57,617 nt of DNA from Neobacillus notoginsengisoli (GCF_003515685.1 NZ_QWEG01000020.1:1-57617); one strand, 5' to 3'. Positions 27,876 to 35,814 are shown, counted from the stretch's first letter. Translations and numbers: made by a program. Notes: generated by a model from the sequence alone, not told the origin.

Positions 27876-27917
27876 AAAAAAGCCGACTCTATTCGAATGT
27901 AGGAGTCGGCTTTTTTG
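27876..27917. terminator. Bidirectional intrinsic terminator
   Basis: AAAAAAGCCGACTC pairs with GAGTCGGCTTTTTT around a 13-nt loop. It ends the AI-2E gene on the plus strand and could stop the M28 gene transcript on the minus strand. Confidence 0.85.
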
Positions 27918-27921
27918 TTGG

Positions 27922-27992
27922 GAAGCATTGGGACGGTTCTGCTGCTTCCTTCGGGACCCGAATGAAGCGCTGGAACCGTCCCCGTGCCTCAC
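27922..27992. repeat. Dispersed REP-like repeat, two inverted cores
   Basis: GGGACGGTTCTGCTGCTTCC, a short link, then GAAGCGCTGGAACCGTCCCC and GTGCCTCAC. It lies between the terminator and the 3' element of the M28 peptidase gene. Confidence 0.75.
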
Positions 27993-27997
27993 TTGGG

Positions 27998-28068
27998 CTT
28001 TCCGCGGTTGTTGCTGTGCAAGGCGCTTACGCGGTGGCCGGTTTTTCTTTTGCTAGAAGCGGGTTTGG
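27998..28068 (-). repeat. 3'-UTR element shared with the subtilase gene (copy B)
   Basis: 71 bp ending 4 nt from the M28 peptidase stop codon, matching 21499-21569 at 63 of 71 positions in the same orientation relative to the gene. Confidence 0.7.
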
Positions 28069-28072
28069 CAGT

Positions 28073-29461
28073 TTATTTGTTTAGTGCCGGCACGTCTTTT
28101 CTGACAACGTCGAATAGTCCGGATCCGATGATGTCGAGGGCGGACTGCATGCGTTCGGCTGAGATGTTGTCAGCGATGGTGTCTTGTGGTGTGTGGTAGA
28201 CTTTTTCGATATGGTAGACGAGCGGGCTCCAGCTGTCGATGCCCATCCAGATGAAGAGTGCTGCAGGGATGCCTGCGTTATGGAATGGGACGTGGTCACT
28301 GGATCCGAATGTGCCTGGCAGGATGTCGGAGTTGCCGAGTCGGGCTCCGGCAGCCATGACTGAGTCGGTAACGATATTGGTGCTGCCGTTTGGTGTCATA
28401 GCGTATAGGTTTTTCGCTTTGTCGTAGTTGGTAGCGACCATGTCAGCGTTAAAGACCCCTTCAATGTTGTCTCTTTCTGCTTGGGACAGCTGGTCCACAT
28501 AGTATCTTGCGCCAAGGAGGCCACGCTCTTCCGATCCGAATGCGATGAATTTCATATCTTTATCGGTGTTGTAGCCTTTGAAGACGCGTGCCAGCTCGAG
28601 CATGAGGCCGACGCCGGAGGCATTGTCATTCGCGCCCGGTGCGCCTACGACGCTGTCATGATGCGCGCTGAGAATGACTTCCTTTGGATTTTCCACGTTG
28701 CCTTTTGCCGGCTTTGTGGCAATTACGTTGACAGATTGTAGGTTAGAGAAGCGCTCAGCTGTCAGGCTTACTGTGACTGGGCCTTTTGCGAGCTGTTCCT
28801 TCAGCCATTCACCTTGGATGTAGGCTGCGCCGAAGACCGGAACGTTGACTTGTCCTGTCAAGCTCGGGTTGAAGGCTTGGCCGTAGTTGCCGCGGCTGCC
28901 GACGAGGCTTTGCAGGATGACGCCAGCTGCGCCTTTACTGATCGCATTGTTGACTTGAGTGCGGTATGCTGCTGCTGAGCTTCCTTGTGGCATGACGACG
29001 ATTTTGCCAGCGGTGTCTGTCGGGAAGTCGGCAAGGTTTGATCCGCCGTTGACGAAGATGACTTCGCCGGTAACAGCATCTTTACTAAGTTTTCCGTTTG
29101 GTGCCGCACCCATATCCCAGGAGGTGCCGTCATTGAAAGCGACGTTAGCTATGTACTGGTCGGCGACCGGGAAGTATTGGTACTCGACGTCGTAGCCATA
29201 GCTCTTCAGGACCCCTGCAATGTAGGCGGCGGATTTCCTCTCGCCTTCCAGGCCTCCGTTACGTGGCCCGATTTCTTCTGATAAGTACCTGATGTGCTCG
29301 ATGGCGCGATTGGCATCGACGCGTGCGACGACTTTCTGGTCATGGGCCGCGGTAGATTTTCCGGCGCTTGCCTCAGGAGCCGCAAGCCCGGTCGCACCAA
29401 ATAACATTGAAATGGCAAGAATCGGTGCTGCAACCTTTAACACTTTCTTCCTCAGAAACAT
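28073..29461 (-). CDS. Secreted M28 family aminopeptidase (YwaD-like)
   Basis: 462 aa with signal peptide (basic start FLRKKVLKV, then AAPILAISMLFGATGLA). A PA domain (about 130-230) is inserted in the M28 zinc peptidase, as in YwaD of B. subtilis. Zinc ligands and catalytic residues are visible: His267 (SAHHDS), Asp279 (GANDNASG), Glu311/Glu312 (GSEERG), Asp340 (FNADM) and His423 (VYHTPQD). It should release N-terminal amino acids from peptides outside the cell, complementing the subtilase gene nearby. The ATG lies about 9 nt after a GAGGA site. Monocistronic. Confidence 0.92.
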   Translation of the reverse strand: MFLRKKVLKVAAPILAISMLFGATGLAAPEASAGKSTAAHDQKVVARVDANRAIEHIRYLSEEIGPRNGGLEGERKSAAYIAGVLKSYGYDVEYQYFPVADQYIANVAFNDGTSWDMGAAPNGKLSKDAVTGEVIFVNGGSNLADFPTDTAGKIVVMPQGSSAAAYRTQVNNAISKGAAGVILQSLVGSRGNYGQAFNPSLTGQVNVPVFGAAYIQGEWLKEQLAKGPVTVSLTAERFSNLQSVNVIATKPAKGNVENPKEVILSAHHDSVVGAPGANDNASGVGLMLELARVFKGYNTDKDMKFIAFGSEERGLLGARYYVDQLSQAERDNIEGVFNADMVATNYDKAKNLYAMTPNGSTNIVTDSVMAAGARLGNSDILPGTFGSSDHVPFHNAGIPAALFIWMGIDSWSPLVYHIEKVYHTPQDTIADNISAERMQSALDIIGSGLFDVVRKDVPALNK

Positions 29462-29487
29462 GGAATCCTCCTCTTTTTTTTGCTAAT

Positions 29488-29515
29488 GAGGCAGGGGACG
29501 GTTCCAGTGCCTCAC
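29488..29515. repeat. Dispersed REP-like repeat
   Basis: TGAGGCAGGGGACGGTTCCA then GTGCCTCAC, about 25 bp upstream of the M28 gene start. The rest of 29516-29745 shows no gene; it probably holds that gene's promoter. Confidence 0.7.
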
Positions 29516-29745
29516 TGTGTTGAGTAGCCGGTTTGGCGAGGAACTGAACTGTCGCTCATGATGATTAAGACCTGCTCCCATTAGCAAATTTTAATAGTTA
29601 CATCTATATGATAGGATGTATAATCGGAAGTTAACAAGCTACTAAGTTACCAATATTCTAAATATTATATATTTTATGATGAGGCTTTTCTCCTATTGGT
29701 ATGTTAAAAAGGATTAAATAGTAAATACGATAGGAATTTCCATAT

Positions 29746-29785
29746 AAAAAATCCCGATTCAGTCTTGTAATGAATCGGGATTTGT
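29746..29785 (-). terminator. Terminator of the ECF sigma/anti-sigma operon
   Basis: AAATCCCGATTCA and TGAATCGGGATTT form a 13-bp stem with a 9-nt loop. The minus strand continues with T-rich sequence. Confidence 0.85.
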
Positions 29786-29792
29786 TTATTTT

Positions 29793-30830
29793 CTATTTTT
29801 TAAGCAGTTCCACTTCGCCAATTCCCTCTACGATAAGTTTTAGCTTGACGGCGTTGTGATAAGAAGTGATTGGGAAGTTTGTTGAAATAATGGTTTCGTT
29901 ATTCTTCTTATCCATACTAAAGCTATTATCTGCAGCAAAATCATTACCATTTTCATCGATGATTTTCATACGATGTGCAAAGGTATTTTCATTCTCATAG
30001 ATACCTTCTACTGAAAATGTTAGATTTAATGATGTTGGATTTGCGCTGGCTTTTGAAACTTGGATGATAGATGCTTGATCCTGCGGTACATATTCAATAA
30101 CCATATCTGACTTTTGCTTATCTTTGTTGGCTACTGTCAGGTCCCAGTTGCCATCAATTTTTTTGAGCTCCCCTGTTTCATAAAAGACATTGACACTTTC
30201 TACTTCTACCACTGCGCCTTGTAAATTAGGGATCACTCCATTATTGGAATTGAATAATACATCATACTGGATTCTCCCCGATTTTACATCCAATAGTGGA
30301 TTTTGGTGTTCAGCGCCAGACATATATTTATTGTCACCTTTCAACGCCTTTGTATCTGGAACAAATTCCACGATGTATGTTCCATCACCATTTTTCAATC
30401 GATAATCCATCGAAATTTCTTTTGCATTAAGTAGGATTGAAGGATTCTCGAATACTAACTGAAAACTCATTCCTACTTTATTTGCGTCTGAAAAATGTCT
30501 ATCGAGTGTGATCTTAATCGCTTGATCGGTAACCGTACTATTATTTTCCTGTGTAAAGCCTTTATTAACGGCGTGTTCAATGCCTTTATCGCCAAAGTTA
30601 AAGAATTCGTTAATACTAGCCATTACATTCGTATTTGTAAGGACAACGCCTGTTGCTAAAAGAGCGCAAGCAGCTGTAGCGACTCTTTTCCATATAATAT
30701 TGACTTTTTTCTTTTTTGATTTTGTTCGAATCATATCATAGGATTGATCCAGAGCTTTCCTTACTGTGGCGGGTATTTCTACCTCTTCATTGATTATCTG
30801 ACTAAACTCTTTTTCGAAGTCATTTTTCAT
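29793..30830 (-). CDS. DUF4179 membrane protein, probable anti-sigma factor
   Basis: 345 aa from ATG 30830 (AGGGAG about 9 nt upstream). A cytoplasmic N-terminus of about 50 residues (EFSQIINEEVEIPATVRKALDQSYDMI) is followed by one membrane helix (VATAACALLATGVVLTNTNVMA) and a large extracytoplasmic DUF4179 region (EFFNFGDKGIEHAVNKGF, ITLDRHFSDANKVGMSFQLVF), with a C-terminal beta domain. Proteins of this family pair with ECF sigma factors. The start overlaps the sigma gene by 11 bp, so coupling is likely. The inducing signal is unknown. Confidence 0.85.
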   Translation of the reverse strand: MKNDFEKEFSQIINEEVEIPATVRKALDQSYDMIRTKSKKKKVNIIWKRVATAACALLATGVVLTNTNVMASINEFFNFGDKGIEHAVNKGFTQENNSTVTDQAIKITLDRHFSDANKVGMSFQLVFENPSILLNAKEISMDYRLKNGDGTYIVEFVPDTKALKGDNKYMSGAEHQNPLLDVKSGRIQYDVLFNSNNGVIPNLQGAVVEVESVNVFYETGELKKIDGNWDLTVANKDKQKSDMVIEYVPQDQASIIQVSKASANPTSLNLTFSVEGIYENENTFAHRMKIIDENGNDFAADNSFSMDKKNNETIISTNFPITSYHNAVKLKLIVEGIGEVELLKK

Positions 30831-31350
30831 AGATAATCGCTCCCTCATTTTTGTAATAGTTCGTTCTCAATATCGATTTAGCCCTAGAGAGTCTGGATTT
30901 AATCGTCCCTTCAGGCTCTTTTAAAAATTCACTAATTTCCCTACTATTCAACCCGACAATATAGTACAAAATAAGCGATAACCTGTAGACTTCATTTAAA
31001 CTATTAAGCGCATCCTCTAATTCTATTTTTTCATATTCATCATTTTTCTTTTCGGGGAGTAAATGCTCGTTCATACCCACAATATTTTTATTTTTGTTAA
31101 GCCAGCTGTTGCATTTATTGATGAGGATTTTACAAATCCACGTATTAAAGTACTCATCGTTTTTTAGGGTATGTAATTTTTCATATGCCGAGATGATCGC
31201 ATCCTGCATAGCATCTGCTACATCTTCGTCATTATTTAACATTCTACTGGCTGTCCGATACAATACATCCTCGTATTGCTTTACCAATGAAACAAACGCT
31301 TCTCCATCTCCCTTTTGTGCCTTTTTGACCAATGCTTTTAATGATCCCAT
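30820..31350 (-). CDS. ECF sigma-70 family RNA polymerase sigma factor
   Basis: 176 aa from ATG 31350, preferred because AAGGGGGTG ends 6 nt before it; the frame opens further to 31386. Region 2 is VKQYEDVLYRTASRMLNNDEDVADAMQDAIISAYEKL. Region 4 is LNEVYRLSLILYYIVGLNSREISEFLKEPEGTIKSRLSRAK with a helix-turn-helix. It is co-transcribed with the DUF4179 anti-sigma gene. A possible autoregulated promoter upstream would be GCAACC...CTATCTAA near 31405-31425, but this is weak. Confidence 0.9.
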   Translation of the reverse strand: MGSLKALVKKAQKGDGEAFVSLVKQYEDVLYRTASRMLNNDEDVADAMQDAIISAYEKLHTLKNDEYFNTWICKILINKCNSWLNKNKNIVGMNEHLLPEKKNDEYEKIELEDALNSLNEVYRLSLILYYIVGLNSREISEFLKEPEGTIKSRLSRAKSILRTNYYKNEGAIIYEK

Positions 31351-31453
31351 TCCAAGCACCCCCTTACTAGTTATTTTGTTTTTCAATAGATTAGATAGGG
31401 CAGGGGTTCAATTGGTTGCATTGAGTGAAATGATTTTATAAATGTCTATGAAA

Positions 31454-31491
31454 ATAAGCTGTTTGACAGACATCTGTGTCAAACAGCTTAT
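31454..31491. repeat. Perfect 15-bp inverted repeat upstream of the ECF sigma gene
   Basis: Arms 31454-31468 and 31477-31491 are perfectly complementary with an 8-nt loop. Only four T residues follow on the minus strand. It could be a weak terminator or an operator about 100 bp upstream of the sigma gene. Confidence 0.6.
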
Positions 31492-31551
31492 ACGAAGGAA
31501 AAACATTCTTACGTATATTAGAATGTACCATTTCCGTTATGTTATTTACCA

Positions 31552-32041
31552 GGGTTTTATTAATCGAAGGGACGGCTGTGCATTGCTCTTCGGTTAATAA
31601 ACCGTCCTTTATCAACCGAAGGACCGCCTGCTCTTTACTCCTCGGGCTCTAAATTGGCCTTTATCGACCAAAGGTCCGGCTGGTCATTGCTCTTCGGGCT
31701 CTAAACTGGCCTTTATCGACCGAAGGGCCGCCTGCTCATTGCTCTTCGGGCTCTAAACCGGCCTTTATCGACCAAAGGGCCGGCTGGTCATTGCTCTTCG
31801 GTTAATAAACCGGCCTTTATTAATCGAAGGGACGGCTGTCTATTGCTGTTCGGTTAATAACCGTCCTTTATCAACCGAAGGACCGCCTGCTCTTTACTCC
31901 TCGGGCTCTAAATTGGCCTTTATCGACCAAAGGGCCGGCTGGTCATTGCTCTTCGGGCTCTAAACTGGCCTTTATCGACCGAAGGGCCGCCTGCTCATTG
32001 CTCTTCGGGCTCTAAACCGGCCTTTATCGACCGAAGGGCTG
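31552..32041. repeat. Tandem array of about ten 52-nt units
   Basis: GGCCTTTATC or its GTCC variant begins at 31604, 31656, 31708, 31760, 31812, 31863, 31915, 31967 and 32019, with a partial unit at 31552: spacing 52, once 51. Each unit holds a hairpin (GGCCTTT...GAAGGGCC) and a TTCGG-linked segment. Units recur in a five-unit super-repeat of 259 bp (31604 against 31863). The unit is not a multiple of three, so it is noncoding. Confidence 0.9.
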
Positions 32042-32135
32042 GGTAAATTATATACTAAGCGCTCCCAACAAGCATAATATGGAACTTCAGATGCTTATAT
32101 CCTTGCCATACTAAACTTTTGCAAAAGGCTCTGTT

Positions 32136-32171
32136 AATTTTCAACCAACGTCACCGTTGAAGTTGAAAATT
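32136..32171. terminator. Hairpin downstream of the VOC gene, possible terminator
   Basis: AATTTTCAAC and GTTGAAAATT form a 10-bp stem with an inner CAACG/CGTTG stem. The U run is short in either direction. Confidence 0.45.
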
Positions 32172-32179
32172 CCCTTACC

Positions 32180-32602
32180 TTATTCTGTAATTTCCCAAGC
32201 TGGATTCCACACTACTTCCCATACATGTCCGTCTGGGTCTTGGAAGTATCCTGAATATCCTCCCCAAAAGGTATCCTGTGGTGGGACGGTAATCGTTGCA
32301 CCAGCCTTTCTTGCCAATTCCATCACCATGTCAACCTCTTTTTTACTCCCAACATTATGACCAATCGTAAATTCAGTTGGACTTGGTGGTGTCTGGTTGA
32401 TACCTGAGTCATGTGCGATATCCTTACGGTTCCAAATTGCGAGTTTTAAAGAGGATTGTAAATCGAAAAAGGCAACAGCACCATGCTCGAACTCTTGTCC
32501 CACTATTCCTTGTGTGGGCAGCCCAAGTCCATCCCTGTAGAATTTCAAAGACCTTTCCAAATCATCTACACCCAATGTTATTACTGAAATTCGTGGTTTC
32601 AT
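32180..32602 (-). CDS. VOC (glyoxalase/bleomycin-resistance) family protein
   Basis: 140 aa, ATG with CGGAGGT upstream. Typical vicinal-oxygen-chelate fold: ISVITLGVDDLERSLKFYRDGLGLP at the N-terminus, FEHGAVAFFDL, KAGATITVPPQDTFWGGYSGYFQDPDGHVWEVVWNPAW at the C-terminus. The metal-binding positions of the second half (GGYSGYFQDPDGHVWEV) are conserved. The substrate is unknown; many such proteins are annotated as lactoylglutathione lyase-like without proof. Monocistronic. Confidence 0.88.
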   Translation of the reverse strand: MKPRISVITLGVDDLERSLKFYRDGLGLPTQGIVGQEFEHGAVAFFDLQSSLKLAIWNRKDIAHDSGINQTPPSPTEFTIGHNVGSKKEVDMVMELARKAGATITVPPQDTFWGGYSGYFQDPDGHVWEVVWNPAWEITE

Positions 32603-32629
32603 CGAGTACCTCCGAACTAATTTTAGTGT

Positions 32630-32704
32630 TTAGGAAGCTGTCGCCTCTAGCCAGTTACTTATAACGGATCTAAGCTTCTCTTCTTTGTCTTTGACGTCGT
32701 TCAT
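32630..32704 (-). pseudogene. Possible remnant of a SnoaL-like (DUF4440) gene
   Basis: A 24-codon frame reads MNDVKDKEEKLRSVISNWLE then ATAS and stops. This resembles the first helix of SnoaL/DUF4440 proteins, but nothing more of the fold follows before the VOC gene. No proper ribosome site precedes the ATG. It may be a fossil or chance. Confidence 0.3.
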
Positions 32705-32765
32705 GGATGAAAGTTTCACCAGGGCACCTATTCAACATATTGAACATTTAAACCTTATGAATGTA

Positions 32766-32786
32766 GGGAACCGTCCCCTGTCTCAG
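32766..32786. repeat. Dispersed REP-like repeat, half copy
   Basis: GGGAACCGTCCCCTGTCTCA, the inverted orientation of the core, 12 bp after the stop of the Ntn-hydrolase gene. Confidence 0.65.
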
Positions 32787-32798
32787 TTCTTGGCGGGT

Positions 32799-33494
32799 TT
32801 AGTTGTGGGTGGTTAGTTGTTTTTTTACGATGAAGGTGGTTTCGTTTGGTTTTAGGATCAGGGTGTCGATTGGGCCGCCGACTGTTGGGAATCTTGGTTC
32901 GAATCTGAGTTGGTCGATGGTTGCGCGTATGAGGTGCCTGGAGAAGTCGATGGCGTCTTGGAGGTTGAGCATCCCGAACAGTGGGAGGTGCTGCGGCTGG
33001 CTTAGTAGTCTGTTGACGATTTCTGTGTCGCCGCCTCTGATGATGCCATATTGGACTTCATTGCTGGCCGGGTCAGTGTTGATTCGTTCGCATTGGTTGT
33101 TTGGGACGTTGACTTGGAAAACGAACGGTTCATTGTGGTCGTAGCCGGCTACCAGGAACGAGACGGTCGGGATCGGTGAAAATGCGCGAAAGTACGCTAA
33201 TAGTTGGGTGGCGAATTGCCCCGTGGTGCCAAGTGCGTTTTCCTGGTTTGCGTGTTCGAATTCTTTTATGTAGTGTTCGATTGGCAGGTCGTTGATGAGC
33301 GCACCGCCGAATGTGCCGACTCCGAATTTGTTAAAGACGCGAAAGATTTTGTTGGTTGCGTCGGATAGGACCAGGTTTGTTGTGTGGGTGACGCGATTTG
33401 GGACTTGTTGTGTGTTTTGCAGGGTGACGGTTGTGCGGCTGTCGCCGGATAGGACAATTCCGGTTGGTACGTATGTGCAGATGATGAGTGACAT
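32799..33494 (-). CDS. Proteasome-fold Ntn hydrolase, uncharacterised, predicted Ser nucleophile
   Basis: 231 aa from the second of two near ATGs (33494). AAGGGG lies 9 nt before it, against only 3 nt for the ATG at 33500. Removing Met exposes Ser1: SLIICTYVPTGIVLSGDSRTT, with Asp17 in GDSRTT as in proteasome beta subunits and a later Lys in NKIFRV at the place of the catalytic lysine, followed by FGVGTFGGALIND. A C-terminal region of about 110 aa goes beyond HslV length. It is not ClpQ/HslV and no ClpY gene is adjacent. Substrate and assembly state are unknown. Confidence 0.75.
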   Translation of the reverse strand: MSLIICTYVPTGIVLSGDSRTTVTLQNTQQVPNRVTHTTNLVLSDATNKIFRVFNKFGVGTFGGALINDLPIEHYIKEFEHANQENALGTTGQFATQLLAYFRAFSPIPTVSFLVAGYDHNEPFVFQVNVPNNQCERINTDPASNEVQYGIIRGGDTEIVNRLLSQPQHLPLFGMLNLQDAIDFSRHLIRATIDQLRFEPRFPTVGGPIDTLILKPNETTFIVKKQLTTHN

Positions 33495-33636
33495 TGGCAT
33501 GTTCCCCTTTTGGTCGTGGACCGTTTTTCTTTTAGTTTACTATAGTTGGTGGGGGATTTGTTGACGGGGTGGGAAAGTGGTAATTTGTTTGGTATATAGG
33601 ATATTGATGAAATCTTGTCTGTGAAAGGTAGAAATA

Positions 33637-33679
33637 ATAAAAAGGAGAGGCCATTTTAAAAATTGGGCTTCTCCTTTAT
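33637..33679 (-). terminator. Intrinsic terminator after the 56-aa gene
   Basis: AAAGGAGAGGCC pairs with GGGCTTCTCCTTT (one bulge). On the minus strand a CTTTTTATTATTT tail follows. It separates the DUF4062 pair from the Ntn-hydrolase gene. Confidence 0.75.
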
Positions 33680-33706
33680 TAATAATGATTAAATTTACCG
33701 GTTTAA

Positions 33707-33877
33707 TTAACTGAACGCCCTCCGCCTTGGACTTTTCCCAAAGGCTTCTTGTAGCCGACGGTTCGTTTCGTCAAAACGCTTTGCTTTTTCTTCAATATAC
33801 TTCTCAGCAGCCTTTTCGGATCCGGAGGCGACATGGATTATTTTGTCATCATCATTTCGAATCGATTGTGTTTTCAT
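33707..33877 (-). CDS. Small charged protein coupled to the DUF4062 gene (56 aa)
   Basis: The ATG shares its first base with the TAA of the DUF4062 gene (TAATG), and AGGGGGG lies 8 nt upstream inside that gene, so it is translated as part of the same unit. The product begins MKTQSIRNDDDKIIHVASGS, has a helix rich in Lys/Glu (EKAAEKYIEEKAKRFDETNR) and a basic tail. No family is recognised. A partner, inhibitor or adaptor of the DUF4062 protein is the natural guess from the coupling. Confidence 0.7.
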   Translation of the reverse strand: MKTQSIRNDDDKIIHVASGSEKAAEKYIEEKAKRFDETNRRLQEAFGKSPRRRAFS

Positions 33878-35043
33878 TATTTTATCCCCCCTAGTAATTT
33901 TATGGCAAAATTACGGAAAAGTGCTGGTTCTGTTTCCATTATATCACGCATGATATCTCCTTTGAAGCGCCTCATGGTTTCTTCTGTCCAAAATGAATCA
34001 ACAGGGTAATGAAAGCAGATTACATAATTTCCTGATTGTATAGCGAGATAGAATTGTCGCTTTTCTTCACTATAAAACAGTTCTGGATTTTGGCTGTCAA
34101 AAGCCTTGACAACATACGAAGATTTATCCCCTAAATCATATGCTGCATTATCGTCACTTGCCATTCCTGAGGCAGCAACCAGTTGCAATTTTAGATCATT
34201 CTTTTTATAAAGTGTACTTCCGGAGCAGGATTCATATTCACCCAAAACTCTTTCGAAGACTGTACCCGGTTTAGTAAAAACGATACCACTTTTCAAATAA
34301 CGTTGCAGATACTCCAAAAACATTCTTGGGTTTTGTAATTCCCCGTTTCTTAAGTACCCAATCATTTGCGACGTAAATTCTGCGTGTTTACGGTACGTGG
34401 GACCTTCAGCAATCTGTTCTTCAATTTCTGTTTTTAGGGCAAGGTATTTACTTCCTTGACGAAAAAGATCACTAAAGTAACGCTTAATGGTTTTTACTCC
34501 ATCAACCCCTAATGATATTTGCTCCAGGTAATGTCCTTTTTGATAAATATCATATAGGAATCCCCAGATATATGAGTCAATACTTTCAGACTTTCCTGGG
34601 TAATTACTCCAAGCCTCCTCAGCAATATCCCGGTAGCTATCAGGTTCCATACCATGATGAGATTCTTTGTAAGCCTCAATTAACTCGGCTATCACCCAAC
34701 GCAAGTCATTCCAAAATATACGATAAATTTCATCATGCACGAATACAATTATGTTTTTATTATTTTGATGTGCCTTTTGAAATTCAACATGAGTAACTGT
34801 GGCTTTATATCTATCGCTAAAATTACCTGCTTTATGTGAAATAAATAACAAAAAGATATCGCATCTTAATACATGTTCTATACAATTCCCAACTAAATTT
34901 TGGACAGGCCATGGACCGAAATCTTTTTCGTACATTTGTGGATGATGTTCCATTGCTCTTAACTCGGCATGTACACTTTCTCTCAACCAACCTAAACCTG
35001 ATTCAGCCGCAGAGCTTATAAAAATCTTTGTTGGTTCAGCCAT
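33877..35043 (-). CDS. DUF4062 (TIR-like) protein with C-terminal GAF-like domain
   Basis: 388 aa. The N-terminus (TKIFISSAAESGLGWLRESV, MYEKDFGPW, CDIFLLFISHKAGNF, THVEFQKAHQNNKNIIVFVH, residues about 5-105) matches DUF4062, a TIR-clan domain common in STAND and defence proteins. There is no NTPase P-loop; a helical middle (110-250) leads to a C-terminal domain (LQLVAASGMA, AFDSQNPELFYSEEKRQF, YVICFHYPVDSFW, about 275-370) that looks GAF-like. ATG with AGAGGTG upstream. It forms a two-gene unit with the 56-aa protein. The domain layout suggests signal sensing coupled to a TIR-type effector; this is inference. Confidence 0.7.
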   Translation of the reverse strand: MAEPTKIFISSAAESGLGWLRESVHAELRAMEHHPQMYEKDFGPWPVQNLVGNCIEHVLRCDIFLLFISHKAGNFSDRYKATVTHVEFQKAHQNNKNIIVFVHDEIYRIFWNDLRWVIAELIEAYKESHHGMEPDSYRDIAEEAWSNYPGKSESIDSYIWGFLYDIYQKGHYLEQISLGVDGVKTIKRYFSDLFRQGSKYLALKTEIEEQIAEGPTYRKHAEFTSQMIGYLRNGELQNPRMFLEYLQRYLKSGIVFTKPGTVFERVLGEYESCSGSTLYKKNDLKLQLVAASGMASDDNAAYDLGDKSSYVVKAFDSQNPELFYSEEKRQFYLAIQSGNYVICFHYPVDSFWTEETMRRFKGDIMRDIMETEPALFRNFAIKLLGGIK

Positions 35044-35467
35044 ATCAACACCTCTTCGTTATTAATTGATACAACTGTATTCAACATATTTTTCCTTATA
35101 CCTTCTACTCAGGTTAAATTGATTACTAATCATTCCCTTAGATGAATGGGTTTCGCGTGTTTCCCAATTTCACCAAAGCGAAACAATAGGTATAAATATG
35201 TTATAGAGTTGATGATTATAATGAAAGAGTTGCCTGTGGAGCAAATTGAGATGGTTAAAAGAATTTCCTTAACTCTCTCCAGCGTTTGTTTTTAAATTCG
35301 TTAGAAACGTTTCTTTCTCCTCAAGAGGCATTGAGTAAGGAAAGCTGGCTATTGAAATGAGCCATACATTGTCTTTGCAAACTGGTTATGGTCAGACTGG
35401 AGTTGTTACTGCCTATATTCCTGATAGATGATAAAATAAAGGTATCATCTTAAAAGGGGGCATCTTT
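35044..35467. other. Gene-free stretch upstream of the DUF4062 gene
   Basis: It should hold the DUF4062 promoter (TTGAAT near 35085 on the minus strand is possible) and that of the 46-aa gene. Broken reading frames near 35250-35400 show no family I can name. Confidence 0.4.
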
Positions 35468-35608
35468 TTGCAACACAATAAAAATAAGCCGGAATTAGAT
35501 GAAATTTTGAGACCTTTATTCCTGTTAGGTTTAATACTTACGACAGGTTCAATTGCCTGGTGGCTTGCCCAAATTGCTGATTTACTTGAACTGATTGTGA
35601 ATAAATAA
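35468..35608 (+). CDS. Single-span small membrane protein (46 aa)
   Basis: A TTG start has AAAGGGGG 7 nt upstream. The product is QHNKNKPELDEILRPLFLLG then LILTTGSIAWWLAQIADLLELIVNK, one membrane helix with an amphipathic end. It is followed at once by an intrinsic terminator, so it is a complete short transcription unit. No family recognised. Confidence 0.6.
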   Translation: MQHNKNKPELDEILRPLFLLGLILTTGSIAWWLAQIADLLELIVNK

Positions 35609-35611
35609 TAT

Positions 35612-35655
35612 GAAGCGGGTGAAATGGCAATTAGCCTAACCCGCTTTTTCTTTAT
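35612..35655 (+). terminator. Terminator of the 46-aa gene
   Basis: AAGCGGGT and ACCCGCTT form an 8-bp stem with a T-rich tail TTTTTCTTT. A separate inverted repeat TGCATAAAA/TTTTATGCA lies at 35679-35704. Confidence 0.8.
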
Positions 35656-35814
35656 GTTTTAATAGAAAGCCTGGTTGCTGCATAAAAAAGTGGGGTTTTA
35701 TGCACCTTCTTATCAATAAAATGAAAATAAGCGCTGATCCTTGTTACAGGGAAGCGCCCGATTGTTGAAGATATCTTCGCTACTTTTTCTTGGTTTAGTA
35801 ACGCACCCTTTAGT

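Noticed and set aside
31552-32041. CRISPR-like appearance of the 52-nt array
   Set aside because: Units are contiguous and similar over their whole length; there are no unique spacers and no cas genes.
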